A stretch of 64,000 bases of DNA from Breviolum minutum Mf 1.05b.01. Its lineage: Eukaryota; Sar; Dinophyceae; Suessiales; Symbiodiniaceae. Below the pieces are notes generated by a model. It was not told where the DNA came from. It made no database searches and saw nothing but the letters and a program-made list of their open reading frames with translations. Both the position numbers and the translations under genes were made by a program. Where the stretch lies: contig DF241032.1 of assembly GCA_000507305.1 (NCBI GenBank), positions 28,305-92,304 on the forward strand. The letters are read 5' to 3'. Of the stretch, positions 10,209 through 21,619 are shown one piece after another; position 1 is the first letter of the stretch, and the number at the start of each line of letters is the position of its first letter.

Positions 10209-13200
10209 TCATGCTGCGACTTGGGCCCGGTTGTATGCAAGAATTCCCTTTACTTCATAAGCAAGGCTTGTGAGGTCGCTATCTGGATCATTTGTTCTGC
10301 CCCAGTTCTTTCCGGTCATTTCCACACGGACTCGTGTACCCGAGAATCTGAAGGAACATCTGGAGACACAACTTTGAAACACGAAGCGATTCTGAACTGC
10401 TGCAATGAACTCGCTCATGTCCATCAAATCCACTGGAAGGATCATCACTGAGGAAGTTTCCTTTGAAGTTTCCACTGCTTGCTTGAGATTGGTCAACAAC
10501 TCGACCAAGACCTCCAGCAAAAGTGTCAAACCAATCAGGCCATTAGCCCTTGCATTGGCTACACACATTGGCAAAAACTCCAGGACAAAGGCCCTTGTCT
10601 CAATTCCATCCGCCAAGAAGTGCTGAGTCAACGTGGTCTTCTGAAAGCTACCAAGAACATCCCAAGAGGAACGTAGGGTGTGGTATTGAGAAGCATCCTG
10701 CAATCGGCTTAAGCATGCCAAGCGGACCATGACCAAATCTTCAGCAGTCTCATAAGGAATCTTCAAGGCACGAGCACGTGTAGTCATGTAGCCCCAGTAG
10801 ATGTCACGTGGAGGACTTTTTAACAAGCTTTGTAGCATGAGAAATCCAGAGATGACGGCCTCAGCATTCTTCGCATTCATGAAACGGGAGCCGTTTCCTC
10901 CAGCAATGCCACTCATGAAACCCAACAGGAACAACATGTAGAAGTTGAAGCCATTTTGCCCCTGCTGATGCACAAGCTGGTAAAGCTGAAGAATGTTTGC
11001 AGGAACATTCTCACCTTGTAGCATTTGTGCAAGATTGAAGGTCTCGTGCACAAGCAAGGCATCTGTGACAGAAGTTCGCCCAGCGTCGGTAAGCCAGGCC
11101 ACTGACGGTACAACCTGTTGAACATCTGTCATCAAATGTAGGACTGCTCTTTCGGGACGTTTCATTTCTTTCGGTACCTGACTCAAGATGGTTTTGCTTT
11201 TCCCCAGGCCCCGAATAGCCAGCAAGACCACTACTGCCTGGAGCTGTTCAAGATCTGGGGCAATCATGGACACAATTCGACGCAGTTCTTGCCATTGCTC
11301 TGGGCGAAGTTTCACAGGGGGAGCCTGTGGTTCTGTAAAGACATCATATCCTGGTTGGTGGTTGAACCAGCCCATCTGGGGAAAAAATATGTCAAAATGG
11401 GAATCTTTTGCAAGGTTCGGGCCAGGTTCGGGGTGAAAATAAAAAATGTTTAAAACCACCACCTAGTATCTGTCATGCACCAATGCAAGAATGCTAATGC
11501 AAGAAGACACCGCCCGATCACGTTCTGGGGCCTGTTCAAAGACCATATGTGATCCTGCTTGACTGTGAAGCTCCGGCACAAAGATTTCCAAGTCTTTGGC
11601 AAGCCTCTCGGTCAAGCCATCCTTCTCCAGCCTATCAAGCATCTGGTTTAAGCCAGGGTCACCGGGCTCAGAATCCTCTGTGAGAACACTAGTATCATCT
11701 GGAAAATGATCCGTGGCAGTGCCATCCGTTTCTTTGGAGGCCTGTTCTGCTAACTTGGTCACTCCCATGCTAATTGTTTGATTGCTGTGGATCTTCGATT
11801 TGTTTGTCAAGATCGCATGCACCCTCTTTGCAATGGAGACGTTGTGAAACAACTTGCGAGGGTCCGGGTAGAGCATTTGATAGAACGAGTTTTGCTTGTT
11901 ACATTTTTCAGCAATCTCGGCCTCCTCCTCAATGGATGCTGAACCCCCTGCTCGCTGCATTGAAAGCACAAAATCCTTGGCATACTCGCAGAACATGGAA
12001 GTACAGGCCGGTGAATCCCGCACGCAGTCTGCCAAGTCTTTTCCAGACAAGGCAAAGACTTCTGCAAAGGTGCGAGCACTCAAAGTGGAATTGTGAATTG
12101 TTTGCTCTGAGTAGAGGCTTAACTCTCCAAACCAAAATTCACCTTGACCTTCCTGTGCTTCTAGTTCCGAGCTGGAATTTTCACTATCCACATAGAGGAA
12201 GCAACCAGTTGTTGGTATATGTAGAGATGTTGACCAGGCGCCATTTACAAAGATGTACTCCTTCTGCTCATAGACGTTTTTGCTCAAAGCTGCGCAAACA
12301 CTTGCGAAAACATCTGGATACAATTCAGAGGCTAACTTCAGAATGGGCAATCTTTCCAAGAATTTGCTGCGCTGCCCAACAAACAGCTCAGTCTGTAGGG
12401 TAGTTGAGATCAATGTTGGGTCGAAGGTGACCATTGACATCTTTTGCAACTTGTAGTCTACAAACTTCATAATTCTGGAAACTAACCTGGTTGGTGGTTG
12501 AACCAACACATCTGAAAAATATTCGTCAAATTGGAAATCTTCCCCAAAGGTTCGGGGCGAAAATTAAAAAAATCTGAAACCACCACCTAGTAACTCAAAG
12601 GATGCATTTTGCCCCGTGAGGTATATCCGAATTTCCCTCTTTTGCCTGGCACTGGCTTCATTCATGGCCTTGAGCTCCTGTAAAGTACCAGCAATGGCTG
12701 AAACAGCAGATCCAATCACCGCCAAAGTAAAGACATATGAGAAAATGTCAAACAATCTCTCACTTCCACTTTCAGGGGAAAGATCTGGAGGCGAAGGCGA
12801 ATTCATCATATACCGAAGTGAGTGGAGGTACTGCACATATACCGACAATTTCTGTTCATAGTCTTCACCACCAGATCTTTGTATCCATGACAAGTAGTGT
12901 CCGTCTTCTTCAGTGGCTTTGCCAAGCCAGAACCACGCACAGGTCAACATGTGCGCAACAACTAATATCATGAATGTGGTGTTCACGATAGCTATCACCA
13001 GCATGATCCACTGTCGTCCAGTTGATGCAGCAAGTTCTTGCAATATGTCCTGCAGCTTTGACATCTTTAGAAGTCGCAGCAACCGAAAGGCGCGCACGAT
13101 GCGTGCATATCTCAAGGCTGCAAGATCGCCCATTTCTGTAAAAGCATGCAAAAAATCGATGGATAACAAGGTGAGGTCAAAGATCAGCCACGATCCAATA

Positions 13201-13916
13201 TAGTGGGTAATAATTCTGCGCCTGTTAGTGATCAATTTTCCAGCTCTGTAAAAGGCCGTGGTGAAATTGAGGAACACATCAGTCGTCCAAAAGAAAACAC
13301 TGATCCAAAACGCAAGACTCTGAATCCATCCTCCAACTGAGTTGAATCCTGCTTGCAAATCCCAAGCCAAAGTCACTGGGAGAATAAATGCATCCAGTAA
13401 AATCAAGAAAAGGCCTGCAGCATCCCAACACAACCTGAACTTGTTTGCTGGCTGGATGATTGGGCACCACCATGATGATAAGCTTTCTCCTAGTGAACTC
13501 TTCTGCCTATGTGAGATGCGCTTTGTCTTTCTAGTACTTGTCTTCCAAACAGCATCTGACTCCGTGTCCACCTTGTTGGTAGATAATTCCATCCATCTTC
13601 CATGCAAGCGGATATCATTAGCTCCCTGCTTCATACCACATGACACGACATATCTCTTTTCATGTCCTGTCTCCTTGCTACCAGCAGCATTCTGCACCTT
13701 CACACTTGTTAGGTGAGCCGTTACTGCTGATGGCTCGCAGGGTGCCTCATCCTGGTTACATTCGACCCCGTTTTTGGGGTTGCTGGTCATTGCGGAGCCT
13801 TCTGTTTCAGATCCCATCGCAGCCGAAAGGGACTCGATTCGGTGCTGCATCCTTTGGTAGAAGGATTCCTTAGAGGTACAAGTCGGGTGGGTCGGCAATT
13901 GCTCCAAATTGAACTC
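10209..13916 (-). CDS. Voltage-gated, cyclic-nucleotide-binding-domain cation channel with long C-terminal extension
   Basis: There are three exons: 13916 (or ATG 13850) to 12595, 12486-11471 and 11350-10209. From ATG 13850 the joined length is 3414 nt, an exact 1138 codons. Exon 1 has an acidic/Ser-rich N-terminus, then six membrane segments. S4 is RYARIVRAFRLLRLLK, with a basic residue every third position. Exon 2 carries a CNB-like domain (GEFWFGELSLYSEQTIHN, then FAEVFALSGKDLADCV). Exon 3 adds about 380 helical residues of unknown role. The fold matches the EAG/HCN/CNG superfamily. Oddity: between S5 and S6 the usual T-x-G-Y/F-G filter is absent, and SLRYMMNSPSPPDLSPES stands there. Both introns are introner elements. 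An in-frame TAG followed by a possible acceptor at 13917 means 5' exons may exist. Confidence 0.88.
11351..11466 (-). mobile_element. Introner element forming channel intron 2 (GA-AG)
   Basis: On the minus strand the 116-bp element runs CTAGGTGGTGGTTTTAAAC ... GGTTCAACCACCAACCAG. It is flanked by a perfect 4-bp duplication GATA (11467-11470 and 11347-11350). The intron is GATA plus the element (11351-11470, 120 bp), so it begins GA and ends CAG. Removal leaves one GATA and joins CAT GAC A|GA TAT GAT in frame. The interior holds a duplicated CCGAACCT motif. Confidence 0.92.
12487..12590 (-). mobile_element. Introner element forming channel intron 1 (GT-AG)
   Basis: On the minus strand the 104-bp element runs CTAGGTGGTGGTTTCAG ... 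GGTTCAACCACCAACCAG, flanked by duplicated GTTA (12591-12594 and 12483-12486). The intron is the first GTTA plus the element (12487-12594, 108 bp). The GT of the duplication is the donor and the terminal CAG of the element is the acceptor. Splicing restores GA|G TTA GTT TCC (E-L-V-S) with one GTTA left. Confidence 0.93.
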
Positions 13917-14394
13917 CTAGAAGTGGGGTTGATCTTCAAAAAGCTACAGGAATCTAGAATCTACAAGGACTTGATTTTTCCATATTACGGGAGGAATATC
14001 GAATCATATGTATATCTGTATATAAGTGAAGTGATACAGACCATAGCTGTTACGTATTGTTACATGCTGTTACTAGCATTTTATAATCACCATCATGTAA
14101 CATCAATTGGGAGGCCGGGCTCGGGCAACATTTTGTTGAAATTTTGACTCGCTAAGCTGATGATTCACATCCAAACCAATATTCCAGGACCTTGGCAGAA
14201 TGTCGAGTCGTACAATGTCGCACAGTGTGCGAATTTAGGACAGCCACTGGATCTCAGTGCCCTCCTACGCAACCCTTTCCCGTTTGGTTCTGCGTTTGAC
14301 AGCTGTATACCAGCGCTTTGACTGAATTTCTGCTGCAAAAACTATGCAAAAACACCAGTCATGGCTAGCTGCGTAGCTTTTAACTGACCTCAAG

Positions 14395-14556
14395 TTGGCC
14401 AACACGTTTTATTTGGGGGGGGGGAAGAACAAGGACAAGGCGACAAGGCTCGAAGTCGGCTTTCAAGTCTTTAACGGCTTGCAACGGATCCCGGTCAAAC
14501 TTTGCCATGTAGATGTGCTGATTCTTGTCATCTCCCCAGCCCAGCATGCTGGCCAT
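14395..14556 (-). CDS. Exon starting with ATG, unknown protein
   Basis: ATG at 14556 follows an in-frame TGA and opens MASMLGWGDDKNQHIYMAKF and then DRDPLQAVKDLKADFEPCRL, which is clearly protein-like. The frame ends in a run of C/G near 14410, beyond which an intron or the stop lies. It could be the first exon of a gene that continues downstream into the channel locus, but no join was found. Confidence 0.55.
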
Positions 14557-14829
14557 TGCTCAAAGGGCAGCGGCGCAAAAAACTTCACGACTCTGGACAA
14601 AGCACTGCAAGATTGTATAGTAAATAGGCATGTAATAGGCATGTGGCCATGGTTTTTATGAAATGCTGCCTCCGAGCCGGAGGCCGAAACAAGCTTGCCT
14701 AAACAGTTGCTATTGTTTTTTTGTTGAAAAAATTCAGACCTTGGTTGCTTTGGTGCTATTTTCGACCAGTTACTCAGTTGCATGCATGAATGCAACGCAG
14801 ATGTCACTGCGAGGGTCTGTAAAATGATG

Positions 14830-15155
14830 TTAAATTTTTGCATTCACTTGTACTCAGGTGCTTAGCCAGAGCCGAAGGCTTGCGGAAGGTCGATGGTGTT
14901 TCATGAGTGTGAACCAAGAATCCCAACTTCTTCAACGAGGCGACAGTCACAGACTTTTCATACTTCATGCTGACTCGTCCAAGAGCAGTGAAGAAGGATG
15001 GTCCGTGAACTCCAAAGCAAGTTGGGGCAATTGAGAACCCAGACTCCCTGCAGCTATTCCACATGCACCAATCATAGCAGATGGTGGCAGACTTGCAGAG
15101 CTACTTGCAGTTGCTTGAAGGATCTTGAAGAATTTCTTGACAAAATGGACTTTTT
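14830..15155 (-). CDS. Coding segment with two overlapping minus frames
   Basis: From about 15155 one frame reads KKFFKILQATASSSASLPPS and continues to a TGA at 14965. A second frame, open from about 15053, reads ESGFSIAPTCFGVHGPSFFT and goes on through SVTVASLKKLGFLVHTHE to about 14840. Both look like protein and overlap by about 90 bases with no room for an intron. One may be spurious, or the locus may carry a frameshift. Function unknown. Confidence 0.4.
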
Positions 15156-15479
15156 CGGTACAAAGATGAACACAGTTTCGGTTGAAAAAAAAGGCAAAAA
15201 TCTTTGTACAGCGCCAACTTGTGCCATAAATGAACCGACACACCAGCCGTTGATTCAACGAACAATATATCATTGATTGGTTGTCGATGACTCCTCTATC
15301 TGCCACTTTGGAGGCGCAAATTTTCAGGTGACATTTTTCTTCACCTGTTGCCCTTGTAATTTGTACACGTCACTTTAGATTTTTTTCGGTCCAAACCCTA
15401 GAATCCTTGATCCGCATTGTTGCAACAATTTGCATTTTTCAGCCACTGGCAACTTCTAAAACAGATCGCGCCGGAAATC

Positions 15480-16150
15480 AAAAAAAAACATGCAAGGCTG
15501 GCGGTTTGTGGTGGTATTCCATAGAACTTGGAGCACCCTGAGACTTCAGCTCACTGATACGTGCCTGGCTTAGGAGGCTGTCATCAGGTCGTGGCTCCGG
15601 TTTTGGTTGCGGGACGCGCTGCGGGGCGCGGGCGCGCGGGAGCCTTCCCGGTGAGTGACAGAATCTGCACTGCTTCCTCACAAATTGCGGCAGCAGAAAG
15701 ATTGTGATTGAAGGCTGAGGACTCAAAATATGCATCTGGAAAGCGTAGTTCTAGTTGAAAAAAAAACACTCAGGCCAGTCGCCGCCAATGCAACACCACA
15801 ATGCAAAGAAAACCTGCGGTCGAGGGGGACAATCAGATCAGGGCCTTGTCATCCTGACAAAAACTTCATGATACATACACCTCAAACTGAACTGCTGGAA
15901 CCTGAAAAAACTTACTGCTTTGGAGATGACATCCTCTTCCGCCAAATGGTCCCTTTGGTCCCTTTGTGGATGGTCGATTCTTGGGTATCTGTTGGACCCA
16001 GAAATCCCAGCCTTAAATAATCAGAGCCAGTCAAGCTTGAGACTGAACGAAGGTCCAGTACCAACAACTTTCCATCCCTCTTCTTTGGAAGGATTGACCT
16101 GGTGGATCTCTGCTTGGAAATCCAAAAAGATGTGGACCTAAAAACAGATT
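15480..16150 (-). CDS. Unknown gene fragment
   Basis: An exon near 15950-15910 ends EEDVISKA at a strong GTAAGT donor. A second begins near 15755 after CAACTAG and reads RFPDAYFESSAFNHNLSAAA. Downstream, in a GC-rich stretch (15610-15650), the better frame shifts by one base and continues PQPKPEPRPDDSLLSQARIS. The shift points to an unrecognised intron, an indel or decay. Confidence 0.4.
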
Positions 16151-16424
16151 TCTATGGCTGCCTTTTGTTGGTATCCAAAAGCCAGGTTTTCTTAGTTGTT
16201 TTTTTTTGGTATCTCACTTTTTCTTTGGAAAATATGTGACAATATTACCTGAAAAACTCAGGGGCTCGGGCACCAATGGACTCACTTCAACCTGAAAGGT
16301 GTTTCCCCGGTCCAACTTCAACCAGTACATCTAACAACACCCACCATTGGCGTTTTTTTTCAAAAAAAAATGGGGCAACAAAAAAAAACAACCTCTGAGG
16401 TCCAAGTAACTGTGAAATTATCTG

Positions 16425-16975
16425 GCGGTGTAGTATGGATCAAAAAGTTCTGAGCGACCAAGTATGCCAGGGATGCGCCCGACCTGGCGTTTGAAGAGCA
16501 ATGGCAACCAATGCAGCTGCAACAGGAAATGCATGCCCTACCTCAACCCGTCACAAAGCTCGTCCTCGAAAGGAAAACCTAAGCCCAACAAAAACATGCC
16601 AAGGCGAATCTTCAGAACTTTTTTTCCAGATCCGTTCAGAACTTGGACAGTATGATGCATACTACTAACCATCATTATGCACCGTCAGTTGTGTTTTAGC
16701 ACATCTTTGCCAACAATATCTATATAAACCTTGNTGGTTTTTTTTTTCAAACCCTATGTTTTGATCGTGTTTGGTTGCTTAAGGAATTTGAATAGTATAG
16801 CTTATATAATCAATTAAGAGTATACAAATGCAATTATTATTTCCAGCGATTTGGGATGCTTCAACAACAGCAGATGCATTCAGGTTTCCCTGCATCGAGG
16901 TGGACGGCAACGAAGCATGGCGGTGGACAGCTTCTTCTTTGCTAGATCCACCTGTGGCAAGATGTGAATGATTGG
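16425..16975 (-). CDS. Unknown gene, three exons
   Basis: About 16975-16845 codes GSSKEEAVHRHASLPSTSMQ. About 16610-16545 codes GLGFPFEDELCDGL before a GAG|GTAGGG donor. About 16529-16430, after a TTGCAG acceptor, codes LHWLPLLFKRQVGRIPGILG and ends with TAA. A single N lies at about 16735 in the intron. No domain was recognised. Confidence 0.45.
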
Positions 16976-17267
16976 AAACCGAGGTTTGTTTGATCCGCGA
17001 AAATGTTTTAAAATGAACATCATGTAAAATGTATGTGCATGTGGAGCAAGTAAAATAAAACAAATATCTAAATGATGCATGTAGATCATGTAGTTGCAGA
17101 ATGCTCAGGATGCTGAGGATGTGATACATATAGAACTATAATTAAGTGTACTTGTCAACATCATTAGATTCAGTGCAAGACCTGTTAGCATAGAAGATGT
17201 CAACCTGAAAACAATTCAATTCAATGAAAGACAGAATGTGAAGTGCCAAAAGCATGATGAAACATCC

Positions 17268-17378
17268 CATACCATCCATGGGACTGGTATATTTACCTAC
17301 ATTTGCATTGCGGGCGCTACATTTGGTTGATCTTTATGGTAAATATAGGTAGATATACCAGTCCCATTGATGCTATGG
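17268..17378. mobile_element. Palindromic MITE with TACCAGTCCCAT arms
   Basis: ATGGGACTGGTATATTTACC at the left mirrors GGTAGATATACCAGTCCCAT at the right. The same arm, ATATACATACCAGTCCCA, occurs alone at 42610-42630. Confidence 0.65.
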
Positions 17379-17379
17379 G

Positions 17380-17735
17380 CCCACTTAGCCTGTCGCTGCA
17401 TCCTCTCGCTGAATCCGTGAAAGTCTGCAGGCCCCACCTGGATACATCCCAGGTGGTGCAGGCATCAAATGCAAATGCTGATGCCGAAAAAAAAAACTGA
17501 GAAATCTGTGTTTTGGCCTGTGTTCGGAAGGAACAAATACGATATTCAACAGATTCCATGCATGGATATGCACGGTGTTGTTTTTCCGTGTTTTTTTTTG
17601 GTGCGCGGCAGTCAGAAATTCCAAGTTCTCTCCTGTGAGTCGGACGAGCATCGGAACAGGCTGGTCTCTTGCTGTGGAAATCAGTGACGCAAACAACACC
17701 TGCGCAACAAACAGTGTGCCTTGTGACCACATCTG
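17380..17735 (-). CDS. Unknown gene, two exons
   Basis: About 17709-17600 codes LFASLISTARDQPVPMLVRL and then ENLEFLTAAHQ, after a GCGCAG acceptor. About 17480-17395 codes FDACTTWDVSRWGLQTFTDS. The poly(CAA) tract lies just 5'. Function not recognised. Confidence 0.4.
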
Positions 17736-17761
17736 GCTATCGGCTATAGGCTACAAGTATC

Positions 17762-17788
17762 CACCACAACCACCACAACAACAACAGC

Positions 17789-17824
<36 letters not shown>
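17762..17824 (+). repeat. CAA/CAG microsatellite
   Basis: About 20 CAA-type triplets with occasional CCA and CAG units. The plus strand could encode poly-Gln in a 129-residue open frame (17575-17964), but neighbouring exons are on the minus strand and that frame lacks other support. Confidence 0.8.
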
Positions 17825-17825
<1 letters not shown>

Positions 17826-17964
17826 TCGCTTTGCGGAATTTGGCGGAATGTTGCTAATCAGCATGGGTCACTGTCATCTCAGCTCATCTTACCTCGCTGA
17901 TCCATTTGGCCGGAACGAGGTTGGCTACCCTCAAATTCACCTCGATAGCTTGTCATGTGGGTGA

Positions 17965-18840
17965 ATTTTCCGGGATGAAAATGGATGAAAGCCACTCCCA
18001 TGTCTGTTTATCATTTCATGGCTAAGGCTTAAACCTTACAACAAAAACCATTAAAAAAAAAAACCTCCATTTTCTGATGAGTTTGCCGGCTTTGAGGATC
18101 ACCTCAATGGTGTCATGTTATGTGCAGGCAAGTCACTGACACGCATTCGCCTTTCCTGAATGGCCACGACACGTACTCGACAGCATCACAGTTGTTTGAC
18201 AAGAGGAAACATTGGGAATTCCTATTTGAAAGTATACGTATACATGGGGCAAATTCATCAATTCATATTTCACCAACCATGATTTTATCCTGAAATGACA
18301 GGAACTTCCCTTCCTACACGTCTGACGTTTCTATATCATATTGCATCGCTACATGACATTTACCATAAGACTATAAGACGTATAGATTCTGCATGGCCAA
18401 ATTTTCATCAATTATAATATGTCAACAACATGGACATGGATTTCCCGGAAATTTTCAGGGTACCATTTCCCTTCCTCTCGAAACCTGTTTTGGGGCCCCA
18501 AAAATCGTGTCACGTGACCGCGGGAGCCGAGGTACACAGGATGCACAGAATGCCAATGTCCAGGTGGAACGTAGAGCACGGAGCCCGGCCGAAGGCTGTA
18601 AGTGGAGCGATTCAGTGGTCCTCAAAAAAAGCACCAACCAAAATTTCAGGCAGGTAGATAGGAAGCTCAGATTTTTTTCATACAGAATCTACCACCAAAA
18701 CAGATCAAAACAGCAACTAAAGCTGATATTAGTGAAAATGATTTTGAACAACTGAGCCTGTATTTGGAGTGATTATGTGCTGCTCAAGGTTGTTCCTGAG
18801 TTCGATTTGGGATGTTTTTTTGCATCAGGGAGCAGGGCAA
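17965..18840. other. No gene recognised
   Basis: Open frames are short and lack convincing splice sites. The stretch is AT-rich with poly-A runs. I see no repeat of the families listed here. Confidence 0.35.
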
Positions 18841-19029
18841 AACAGCTAAAACAGCTTCAGCCAAACAGGTGTTTTAACCCAACTGAGCGAACCATGGTTT
18901 TGATGCTTGGCGAGGTGCCCAGGCGGATCAAGCAGTCCGCGTGACCCACCAAGTGTTGTCCCATTTCCTATGGACAAAAGTCGTTTTTTCAACGGAATCA
19001 CCCAGTGATACCCAGCGGTCCAGCAGTCA

Positions 19030-20520
19030 TCAAATAGGTCCACCCTTTTGCCGGCCTGGTGAATACTGCCAGTCTTTCTCACCGACAATCTGGATGGTGA
19101 TATTGTGGTTCCTGATTGGGGTTTTCTGCATTTGTTCAGCTTAAACATAAAACTGCAACACTCTCAAGTTTTGAAAGAATCATCGAATCTAATGCAACGT
19201 GGATTCATTTATACACTTTTTGTTTTTCCATGGAGACACTTCCAACTCCAGAAAAAAAACTCGTGTTTGATTTTTTCTGGCGTATCTTGCAACCGAGGGG
19301 CCCATCATAATGCCAAGGTGCCTTGGTTCGGAAGTACAGTTTTACAATACTTTTGATGGAAGAAATCTTGCACCAGTTGATATGGTAAATATCATACATA
19401 TCAAATTATCCTTGGGGTTTTACACATCCCAGGTGGTGCGGGATTTCTTCCATCAACAGCAGTTCACATCTCAAACAACCACAATCACAGTGACTGCCTG
19501 ATTCAACCATATTTCTTCATGGCAAGGGTCTGGCTCCACCCCCGGCCGCGAGAAGTACATACCAACTTCAATGTCATTTCCATACCTCATCTCGGTCTGA
19601 GTCTTACCCAAATCTATGGGAGAAGCGGAGGAAACATCAAGAAATGTCGAATCCTTCGGGGTTCTTTTGGAATCACAAAAACCAACCCAAAAAAAAATCT
19701 TGACATGGCACTTCTGGCAGTTTGGCCTAGATGGAAGGACCAAGGACCATAGATTTATAATGATTTATATCAAAAACCAAAGCACAAGCTGAGGTCCACT
19801 AATGGTCTTCATTTTTCAGCCCTATGCTCCAAATCTGAACATGTCAGAGTCAAGATCGGCAACCAAAAAAACGGCAGGCGAGACCAAGCAGGTTCCCACC
19901 ACAACACCGACCGCTGTTAACTGCTGTTTTCCAAGCGACCCTGAGCAATCCCGAACAAAGCATCGCTTTATATCCAATGCACCCGGCCTCGGTAGCAAGA
20001 ACATGGAAACCCTGTTGCTTCAGGTTTCCGGCATCTTCTTTTTCAGGCCCCCGGACGTGAAACAGAATGGTAAAATGACGCTCCTGGAAAACACTGGAAA
20101 GATGAGATTGGATGAGATTGGTATGCACGTATTTTCCATGTGTTTTCAATGTTTGGATGCTAATCATTGCTAACCGCTGCTTTCACCCCACATCTTCATT
20201 ACCAGTCGTAATCATTCACATACCCAAGTCTGTCTGCTCCTCCTTTGATCCAAATCTGCTTGGAAAGCCTCTAAGTCAGACTCGGTGAAGCTCGAGTTGT
20301 CCTCCTGGCGTGGGACGGGAATCCGGGATGCGATCCCACGTTATGTATAGCCCTTTTGTCGTAGAAAAAAAACACACCGCCCCATGACTTTCGCCACCAA
20401 AACGTCCTTGCGGCAATGGGCGACCTAGGACGTTCAGGTCGTTTAACCGACGGTTTGGGCATGTGAAGGTCCAGAACCGCACCACCGCACGTGCGTCAAA
20501 GACACACATTCCGCCATATT
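19030..20520 (-). CDS. Exon cluster of one or more unknown genes
   Basis: The best exons are: about 20500-20400 (CVFDARAVVRFWTFTCPNRR, then LNDLNVLGRPLPQG); 20306-20227 (EDNSSFTESDLEAFQADLDQ, ending at a TGG|GTATGTG donor); about 20000-19850 (open in two frames); about 19700-19545 (FLDVSSASPIDLGKTQTEMR, then YGNDIEVGMYFSRPG); and about 19095-19050 (IVGEKDWQYSPGRQK). A MITE at 19348-19459 separates the last two. No domain was recognised. Confidence 0.4.
19348..19459. mobile_element. TACTGTTGATGG-family MITE
   Basis: The arms TTTTGATGGAAGAAATC and GATTTCTTCCATCAACAG are inverted repeats, with CACCAGTTGATATGGTAAAT inside. Other copies are 22511-22681, 23230-23303 (half), 35970-36080, 53732-53838 and 54138-54273. 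A half copy starts at 2467. Confidence 0.75.
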
Positions 20521-20659
20521 CCCATCAAAGAAGCCAACACTGATAATCGTGAACATGTCCTATTGGTTCTTGGATGTTCTTGGTGGCCAAACATGTCTTC
20601 CCCACCCTATGGCAACATTCAAGTGATCATAAATGATCTAAATGCAAATCATTGTCGCA

Positions 20660-20945
20660 TCAGTCCTCACCGAGAGAAGTAGCAAACGGCTTCCTTGGTG
20701 AAGCTAGACATGCTCCAAAACGGGTGACATGCCAGCAGCAAACCCATCCTGTTCCAAACCAAGATGCCTTCCCCAGTGATCTCTTAAAAACTCTTCGGTG
20801 CTCAATGGCGGTACCAAATCACCAAATTCTAACCTCGGTATTTTCAACCACCAACCCGGTCAGGCAGCCATGAAAAACGCCTTCGCAGCGTTAAGGAAAC
20901 GACTGAAATCCATTTGTTTCACCACTGCTTGGCGCCATGGCAGCG
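20660..20945 (-). CDS. Two short exons, unknown gene
   Basis: About 20945-20868 reads KQMDFSRFLNAAKAFFMAA. About 20715-20665 reads FWSMSSFTKEAVCYFS and ends at a strong GTGAGG donor. Function unknown. Confidence 0.35.
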
Positions 20946-21619
20946 ATTTTTTTTCCGATGGAGCTGTTTTTTTTTGGTGAGTTTTTTTTTTAAGCAGAAA
21001 TAGTCCAGGTATGTGTGGATTGATTGTTGAAAGTGATGCCACGCATGGACCAAACCCATGGAAAATTCATTGCTCAGTCCAAGTCCAAGACTCTAGTGCA
21101 CTATAGACTATAGCATACCGTCGCACTCCAATATGCAAGGGTCGCTGTTGCAAACCCAAGTGACTAAGGGGCCTTTGATATCCACTCTACCAAGTGTTCT
21201 GCTGCATGACTGAACTTCAATACTGCAGGAGCAAATCTCTCTCAAGCAACTCTCCTTATCACCTCCTTTCAATCAAAGTGTGGCCAGCTATCTGCCGAAC
21301 CAACAAACATCACGTCATCTGGACATCATAGGATTCCCCATTGGATTCTCCTTGGCTCGATCCTCCGCACGGCTGAACAACGCCTGGACGGAGCGTTTGA
21401 ATGCTGAAGCTATGGAAATCCCCAAAGGTTTCGAATGATTTTTCATGTAGACGGTATCCTTGGAAGTCAAAGACTATGAAAAAAATAGTCCCCTGAAACT
21501 GTTTATTCTAAATCCTTTCTAAAATAATGGTCCTTTCCAAAAAAAACCTAATTATTTCATGGTTGCCTTGGACCCCCCAAGACCCCCACGTATGACTCTT
21601 AGGCGGAAAAAAAACACCC

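Noticed and set aside
17575..17964. Plus-strand poly-Gln protein of 129 codons
   Set aside because: It depends on the CAA repeat and is antisense to a minus-strand exon with normal composition.
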